Origin: Drosophila persimilis
Taxonomy: Eukaryota; Arthropoda; Insecta; Diptera; Drosophilidae
Direction of reading: 5' to 3'
Assembly (NCBI RefSeq): GCF_003286085.1
Contig: NW_020825298.1
Location: 4,898,001 to 4,962,000, forward strand
Length of the DNA stretch: 64,000 nucleotides
This document shows positions 58,367 through 64,000 of the stretch, in pieces. The notes beneath the pieces were generated by a model. The model had not been told where the DNA came from and made no database searches. It saw nothing but the letters and a program-made list of their open reading frames with translations. The position numbers and the translations under genes are program-made. Numbering within the stretch: position 1 is the stretch's first letter; every line of letters begins with the position of its first letter.

Positions 58367-58941
58367 TCATATCCTTAATGGGATCTGGATGGCCGAGCTT
58401 ATTATTTGTTGATCTCTTTTCCCACAGCGTAGCCAGCGTGCGGGAAAAGCAGAGCTGGCTATAAAGGCATAGCCATAGGTGGCATTCTCTTCATTTCCGG
58501 GACCCATCTCTGCAAGCATGTGATCCCCAAAAAGCTGGGATACAAATTCATCGGGCCAATCCACCCTACTTGCAGGTATAAAAGACAAACCAATATCGAA
58601 TCTGTTAAAGATCTTTTTTGGGCTGGGACAGAAAGGTGGGAGACAGTGGTGTCCACAACACGTCACAGGCTTCCCGAATTATCGCACGCACGGTTGAGTG
58701 GCCCATTTTAAAGGACTTTGCCAGACGCCCGGTGCCTTCTCCACTGTCCAAATACCTAAAAAGAAATTTCTTTAGCTAATTTTTTTAGATCTGACGGCCT
58801 AGCGGCCTGCCTTAATGTCAGGAACAGGCGGCAATCGGGAGGAATAGGCGTTCGTATAGAGTTCTTGGTTAATCGCTCCGCCACCAGCTTGAGGAGCATA
58901 TCAAAATTATTGTAGAGCAATGGCTTACTTTTTGCAGCCAT
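58367..58941 (-). pseudogene. decayed HARBI1-like (PIF/Harbinger) transposase gene
   Basis: Minus-strand fragments match the N-terminal part of HARBI1/PIF-type nucleases: MAAKSKPLLYNNFDMLLKLV ... PPDCRLFLTLR, then YLDSGEGTGRLAKSFKMGHS, VRAIIREACDVLWTPLSPTF. The join between LR and YLD needs a 55-nt intron that starts GC and ends TTTTTAG, so either a GC-AG intron or a damaged donor. After TFLSQPKK the frame shifts; the third segment reads FDIGLSFIPASRVDWPDEFV ... NATYGYAFIASSAFPARWLR, which resembles the late VGDEAFPLxxxLMRP block of the family. The central DDE catalytic part is missing. It is therefore a deleted relic of a mobile element or a domesticated copy that has decayed. The family match is from motif memory. 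Confidence 0.6.
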
Positions 58942-59149
58942 TTCACATCGTTTATATCCATATTCTTAAATATAAATGCCAAATTGGTCGAGGTAGTGTT
59001 TTTTTCTATTTAATAGTTGAACAAATAACTATAAAATCCATGCTTTGTGGCCAAAAGTGAGACATTCGTCACATTTGTTCATATTTACGTAGGACTGGCT
59101 TTTGATTGCTGTTTAAGTTGTCGTTGTTTTCGTACTTAAGTTAATTTGT

Positions 59150-59915
59150 TTAATTATTCAGAGGATGCAGCACGGGTGAGGCTGCCGCTGTTGCCGCAGC
59201 GCTTTCGGCGGCTGCTGCCGAGTCTTCTTTGCTGCCCGTTTGCGATAAATGCTTAACAAGGTCCACCCAATCCCAGCCACGTACACGATCACCCTTGTGA
59301 TCAGTTCTCTCCCATTGCCTGCGCTTCTGAGACTTGGTCATTTGCTCCTTCTTGGGCTCCTTCTTCTTGGCATCGGCATCAGCATCGGAGATTTTCAAAG
59401 CAGCCACACCATCATCCACGATCGCTACAACGGGGGCAGACTCCGGCTGGCCGGCAGTCAGTTGGTCAATGTTGTCCTTAAGGCATTCGAAAAGGCTATA
59501 CGTCATGCCACAGCCTAGCCATTGAGATGCTTCCGCGGAGATAACCTTAAGGATCTCCTCCTTGACAGCTGGCAACCTGGGTAAGGTAATGAAAAATTGC
59601 AGAATGATTACTCTGGGGATGAATCTGCAGAACTACTTACAGATGCCTGTTGTAGAACGTGTTCATATTGACCGCGGGGGCCTCTTCCGGATAGTTTTCG
59701 CCCCACTTGAGCTCCACCAGAAACGACCTGTAGTTGTTCTCTTCCCCATACTAAAGATATAGTTAGTTTCATTCTTTGGCTCTCATATCCATAATATCCA
59801 TGTGGCTTACTTTATACTGAAATGTGGTGGCGTCGACCTCTTTGAAATTCTCATCGCCCTCGTAGATGGACTGCAGGGCCTCGCGTTCCTCGGACTGAGC
59901 CTCCAACGCAGACAT
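59150..59915 (-). CDS. RWD-domain protein, RWDD4-like
   Basis: Exons 59915-59811, 59750-59641 and 59576-59150 join in frame (GTAAGC/TTTAG and GTAAGT/CCCAG; introns 60 and 64 nt) to 213 residues. The N-terminal RWD fold is visible: EEREALQSIYEGDENFKEV, then FQYK, YRSFLVELKWGENYPEEAP and a YNRHL helix, with VKEEILKVISAEASQWLGC and MTYSLFECLKDN after it. The C-terminus KSQKRRQWERTDHKGDRVRG followed by WDWVDLVKHLSQTGSK matches the tail of vertebrate RWDD4. RWD domains bind ubiquitin-conjugating enzymes and other partners; the specific role of RWDD4 is little known. It is transcribed away from the PP2C gene, with a 326-bp spacer between the two starts. Confidence 0.85.
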
Positions 59916-60086
59916 TTTGTATTTTGATATTATGTATTATTTTTGACTAAACTAAAATTAAAACTTTAATGTTTGAACATTTTAACTTAAAAATGAAAAT
60001 GGCTTTGCAACAACAAAAACAAAAGCAACAGCTGAGCGCCGGCAGGTGTGAATAAAATGAAATCGAATACTCGAGCCATTCGAGTA

Positions 60087-60103
60087 TATCGATACATCGA
60101 TAA
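60087..60103. promoter_or_regulatory. DRE pair in divergent promoter of RWDD4-like and PP2C genes
   Basis: A full DREF site TATCGATA (60087-60094) is followed at once by CATCGATAA, in a spacer of 326 bp between two divergent start codons (59915 and 60242). DRE elements are common in bidirectional housekeeping promoters of flies. Confidence 0.7.
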
Positions 60104-60241
60104 TACATTAACAAATTCTAGTAGAAGAACGTAAACATTAAGTGATTCATCGTTAAGTTAAGCAACAATTAAACTAATCGAATTAACACATGATCGGCAG
60201 TAAGCAATAACAGTAGCTGGGCCCACGCTTTTGACCCAATT

Positions 60242-61552
60242 ATGTCGGCCGACTCGATCAAGGAGCCAGCAGCACCTGCCGCGGAATGCGCTCATATGTT
60301 GGAATTCAAGGAGTTTCTGGCCTCGACAGCCGCCAAAGCATCCGCCACCACGGAGGATTTGACGCGAAATTGTGTAACGCGGACCTGCAATGAGACCTAC
60401 AAGGTGTCTGTCGAGGAGCGCCACGCTGAGCTGGTGGCTGCAATTTGGCAGCAGCTGAATTCCAGAGGCTGTCCGGCGGTCTTCCGCCTGAAGTTGCTCC
60501 ACCAGGCCACACAGCTGCTGGAGAAGGAGATATGCTACGCAAAGGAGTGTGAAGTCTCTGTCGAGGGTCCCACGCAATATGATCTGCTGAAGCTGCAGAA
60601 GTTTGTCAGCAATCAAATGGACAAGCTGCTAATAAAGCTAACCGACAATTCGGAGATGGAACGGCTAAAGAACTATGCCGACGAGGGTGTCATCTGCCAA
60701 AGTCCCGAACATTGCATGTGCGGACTGGCCCAAACGGCGCTTCACACATCCGCGGCCGTTAAGAACAAGCCACGCAAAATGGAAGATCGTCATGTCTGTT
60801 TGGACCGATTTGGTGCCATCTATGAGCTGCGCAACAGGGATTGTCGGTTCTTCGGGGTCTTTGACGGACACTCTGGTTCATTATCCGCCAGTTATGTCAG
60901 AAGTCAGTTGCCCCAACTCCTGGCCGATCAGCTAAGGCAAGCGGACCAACAAACAGAGACCCAGAGCTCTGACTTCTATCGGAATGCCTTTGAGACGGCC
61001 TTCCTGCAGGCAGACGAACGCTTTATCCAAAAACGCATCACAAGCGGAACGACCTGTGTCTGTGCACTGATCAATAGAGATCAACTGTACATAGCCTGGG
61101 TGGGCGACTCCAAGGCCCTGCTGGTGGGCAAGCGCACACAGCTGCAGCTGGTAAAACCGCACAAACCCGAGTCCCCCGATGAGCGCAAACGCATAGAGGC
61201 CGCCGGCGGTACAGTCCTGCACGCCCAGGGTCAGTGGCGTGTGAATGGCATCTTGAATGTGGCACGATCCATTGGCGATTACTGCCTGGAGACGGTCATA
61301 GCAGAGCCAGATTTCGTAGATGTTCACCTAAATGAAGCTCATGACTTCCTTGTGCTGGGCACCGATGGCCTGTGGGATCATGTTCCGGAGACTTTCATCA
61401 TCGACACTGTTTACGAGTGTCTAGCCGATCCGACAACGAAACTAGACGACATTCCGAAGCTACTGATCGAGGCGGCCAAGGAGCGGGACTCGCAGGACAA
61501 CATAACCGCTGTGATAGTTTTGCTCAAACCGCGTCATCAGATTGAGAGGTAG
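60242..61552 (+). CDS. PP2C-type Ser/Thr phosphatase, PPM1E/PPM1F-like
   Basis: A metal-dependent phosphatase of 436 residues. Catalytic motifs appear in order: KMEDRHV (about 179-185), FGVFDGHSG with the metal-binding Asp at about 208, SGTTCVCALI, YIAWVGDSKALL, KPHKPESPDERKRIEAAGG, RSIGDYCLE, LGTDGLWDH and RDSQDNITAVIVLL. The ~165-residue N-terminal extension is helical, and its domain order resembles PPM1F/POPX phosphatases, which counter PAK and CaM kinases in mammals; that functional link is by family only. The start is the first ATG after a run of in-frame stops. A candidate poly(A) signal AATAAA is at 61903-61908. In D. melanogaster I recall this gene as CG10376, but did not check it. 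Confidence 0.9.
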   Translation: MSADSIKEPAAPAAECAHMLEFKEFLASTAAKASATTEDLTRNCVTRTCNETYKVSVEERHAELVAAIWQQLNSRGCPAVFRLKLLHQATQLLEKEICYAKECEVSVEGPTQYDLLKLQKFVSNQMDKLLIKLTDNSEMERLKNYADEGVICQSPEHCMCGLAQTALHTSAAVKNKPRKMEDRHVCLDRFGAIYELRNRDCRFFGVFDGHSGSLSASYVRSQLPQLLADQLRQADQQTETQSSDFYRNAFETAFLQADERFIQKRITSGTTCVCALINRDQLYIAWVGDSKALLVGKRTQLQLVKPHKPESPDERKRIEAAGGTVLHAQGQWRVNGILNVARSIGDYCLETVIAEPDFVDVHLNEAHDFLVLGTDGLWDHVPETFIIDTVYECLADPTTKLDDIPKLLIEAAKERDSQDNITAVIVLLKPRHQIER

Positions 61553-62313
61553 AGAGAACGGAATCGTCAGCGTAAATGTTTATTTTTTGTTTTTTGTATT
61601 ATTGTTAGCCGCATTGTTGATTCGTTTATTTTGCTTATTTCTTTGTTTTAATGTAAATAGCTTGTAAGCTTCCCCCAGCGAAAGATTCAGAGAGAGCAAT
61701 TAAATCATTTTTATGTAACTTTTGTACCCCAAGCTCTCTCCCACACGAATCCAGAACTGGTGCGAACACACCTTTAATTGTCACATTCTCACGTGCCTGG
61801 TTCTAAAGGACCACTTGGTTGCTCGAATATGCTCAATCAAAATACGTTTTAATGAAAAGATTTTTGGCTTTACGCAACTGTTAAAATATATACAAAGTGC
61901 ACAATAAACGCTAGCACACTTATAGCATATTTTAGTATAGAATGCAAGCCTCTATTTATACATATACATATATACATTTGAAGTTGTTTTTCGGCCGCTT
62001 AAGTGCTTCCGTTGTAATTGTATTATAAAAGCAATGCCAAGTACACATTATTTTAGATATAGTTCCCACGCATATAGTACATATATTTACACCTATCAAA
62101 CGACATTCAATGAGATCGAGATCCCACAATACACACCACAAACAGAGAATATTAAGTACCTTTTTATACAAATACGAAATGCATTTTATCGAACAAACCA
62201 GAGAATAATCTTTTTAACGATACACGCAAATTGTTTAAGAACCATTTTTTTATTGGAATAATAAAGAGAGAGGAGAATCCACAGAATTTTGAAGGTAGAT
62301 AGAGATACCAGCT
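61553..62313. other. convergent 3' UTRs of the PP2C and NAF1 genes
   Basis: The spacer lies between two convergent genes and should hold both 3' UTRs. AATAAA on the plus strand is at 61903-61908. AT-rich; no gene seen. Confidence 0.6.
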
Positions 62314-63947
62314 CTAACTTCCAGATGGCGGTGGTGGCCTGTTCTGTGGCTGTGCAAACGATGGCGGTGGTGGTGGTGCATACATATGATGCGGGGGCGG
62401 CGGACCCATGTGCATCATTTGTGGCATGGCATAGGGCATCCCATAGCCATAGGCTGCTGGCGGCATTGGATAAGGTATGCCCGGCTGCGGCATATTAAAA
62501 TTGGCCGCCGGCTGATGATAATTGTGATAGTAGTTCGAGTGCCAGCTGCCGGGATTATAGCTAGGATGATAATTGTACTGAGAGTCCCGTGCCTGCTGCT
62601 GCTGGGAGGATCCCTGGTGGGATTGATTTTGATACTGACGCTGATTTTGATAGCTATCACGTTGCCCACGGCGTCCACGCTGGCGTGGAGATGGTGCCGG
62701 AGCCGAGGATGCCTCAGTGGCCTGCGTAGAGACAGAGCTAATCGAATCCGTGGAATTGGTGCGATCTCGCTGGCGCCTCTTGCGCTGATCCTGTTTGGCC
62801 TCGCGCTCTGCCTCGTCATCGGAATAGTCGATATAGCGAGCAGGTGGCTCCACATCGTGCTCCCATGAAGCATCTGAGCCGCGGACCTGCATCAACTTGG
62901 AGAGGATCACAAATTGAGTGTGCTCTGTTTTGGGGGCACAGTAGACAACATCACCGATTTTGATGCCACGCTCTTGGATCTGCTGATTAGTATTGAAGCG
63001 GACGCAGTAGAGGGGATCGGAGACCTGTCCTAGCACATCGAAAACCTCGCCCAGCACCTTGCGACCTTTCTCCAGAAACAGCACAGTGTCCAGATCGAAT
63101 AGCATCGAATTGGGGATAACACTGACCAGCACCAGTTGATCGACAATGGAATGGACCTTCCCCAGCTCAATGCACTCGTCTTCTGGTACTGTAATTTCCA
63201 ACTGGTGGATGGGCGGTAGCTCATCCAACAGCATTTCACCCCGCACTTTGGGTGGCTGCCGGCGGCGACGTTCCCCTGTCGCACCGTCTTCGTCGAAATC
63301 CTCATCGTCTTCATCACAGTCTTCGGTGTTGATTTTCTTATCAATTTTCTTGCGCAAAACTGTCAGGTATTCGCCTTCAGATTCCGTATCCGAGTCGCTG
63401 CTGCTACTACTTTTCTCGTTTTCGCTCCCGGAGCTAACAGCCACCACTGGACGGCGGTAGGTGGTAGCAGTGGCAGGACCTGTCAAAGGCACCTCCACCA
63501 CCATGTTGTCGCTGTCATCGATTCTGGTGGCCTGTTCAGAGTCCGACTCGGCATCGGAGCTGTAGGCAGCCAGTAAACTCAGGCCAGAACGAGGCGGATT
63601 TAAAGACTCTGGAACGGTGTCAGATGTGCCATTTTCTGAGACCACTGGAGGAACAATTGACTTGGGATCCGGAGTGGTCGATGCTGGGCAATCCATTTCC
63701 TGAATTGTGGCCTGCTTCTCTGCTTGAGGAACAATTGTCGGGACTACTTCTGAAATTACTTCGACATTTGGCGGGGACTGAGGTGTGCCTTCTTCGCAAT
63801 CCATTGCTACAGCAGGCGTCTCCGCATTGGCAACGACTTTTTCTTTTTTCTCTTGGTCTTCATTTTCCACATGGTTGGAGTTATTGGCCGCCGTAGTTGT
63901 TGACTTTGGCTCAATTTCAGCTGGTTTTTCAGCCACACTTTCCGTCT
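62314..63947 (-). CDS. NAF1: NAF1, H/ACA snoRNP assembly factor (5' end outside window)
   Basis: NAF1 binds the H/ACA core (NOP10, NHP2, dyskerin) during assembly and is later replaced by GAR1. The Gar1/Naf1 fold is clear: PPIHQLEITVPEDECIELGK, VHSIVDQLVLVSVIPNSMLF, DTVLFLEKGRKVLGEVFDVL and GQVSDPLYCVRFNTNQQIQE, followed by IKIGDVVYCAP. The N-terminal part is acidic and Ser-rich (SSGSENEKSSSSSDSDTESE); the C-terminus is Gln/Pro/Met-rich (YGYGMPYAMPQMMHMGPPPP). The window has the 3' exon from about 63947, with an acceptor TTTTTCATACAG just upstream; the exon boundary could also be two bases later. The start codon lies beyond 64000, so this record is partial. The GTG near 63936 is not the start. 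It runs convergent to the PP2C gene. Confidence 0.9.
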
Positions 63948-64000
63948 CTGTATGAAAAACTCAGTCCTTATTTTGTTAACCATAAACAATTCCTTTAATC

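Noticed and set aside
1-64000. tRNA, rRNA, CRISPR array or prokaryotic operon
   Set aside because: I saw no cloverleaf, rRNA segment or direct repeat-spacer array; the regular repeats found are coding or minisatellite.

Overview
This window is nuclear DNA of a fruit fly of the genus Drosophila. Its genes have short introns (about 47-75 nt), and the recognised proteins are Drosophila-like: JH acid methyltransferase, Spc105R, CaBP1, Chiffon, HYLS1, an ARL6IP5/PRAF2 protein, a PP2C phosphatase and NAF1. Long poly-C/poly-G runs and a Helitron/SGM-like repeat suggest the obscura group, but that is an inference. No prokaryotic, viral or CRISPR feature is present.

Layout. 1-9.7 kb is intergenic DNA with no convincing gene; it holds one 1.1-kb repeat element with terminal inverted repeats. 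jhamt (minus) lies at 9.7-10.7 kb with a clear TATA promoter. 10.8-18.8 kb is again gene-poor and ends in a five-copy minisatellite. Two minus-strand genes follow: a divergent intronless proteasome beta7-type gene and Spc105R, the kinetochore scaffold, which carries two internal repeat arrays. CaBP1 (plus), a small membrane-protein gene (minus) and the Hyls1/chif locus (plus) come next. chif lies whole inside the 9-kb first intron of Hyls1.

43.5-56.5 kb is a compact same-strand cluster of four rapidly evolving, basic, repeat-rich genes, three of them rich in Cys-x-Cys motifs. I rebuilt their exons by joining reading frames across short introns. Genes 2 and 3 share a C-terminal domain, genes 3 and 4 share a Cys-rich module and a matching 5' leader with an upstream ORF, so at least three arose by tandem duplication. 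I do not recognise a function for them. The right end holds Jwa (ARL6IP5 type), a decayed HARBI1-like transposase gene, an RWDD4-like gene, a PP2C phosphatase and the 3' part of NAF1.

Between genes there is a second layer of structure. A dispersed repeat of about 150 bp occurs four times, always in the 5' flank of a gene (CaBP1, Hyls1/chif twice, Jwa). In the divergent spacer between the small membrane gene and Hyls1/chif, two copies of a roughly 85-bp promoter module (repeated GGTATATTT, DRE, Motif-1-like) face outward as an inverted repeat. The genes shown here do not form one pathway: housekeeping, cell-division and hormone genes sit next to each other, and the four-gene cluster is the only obvious local family.
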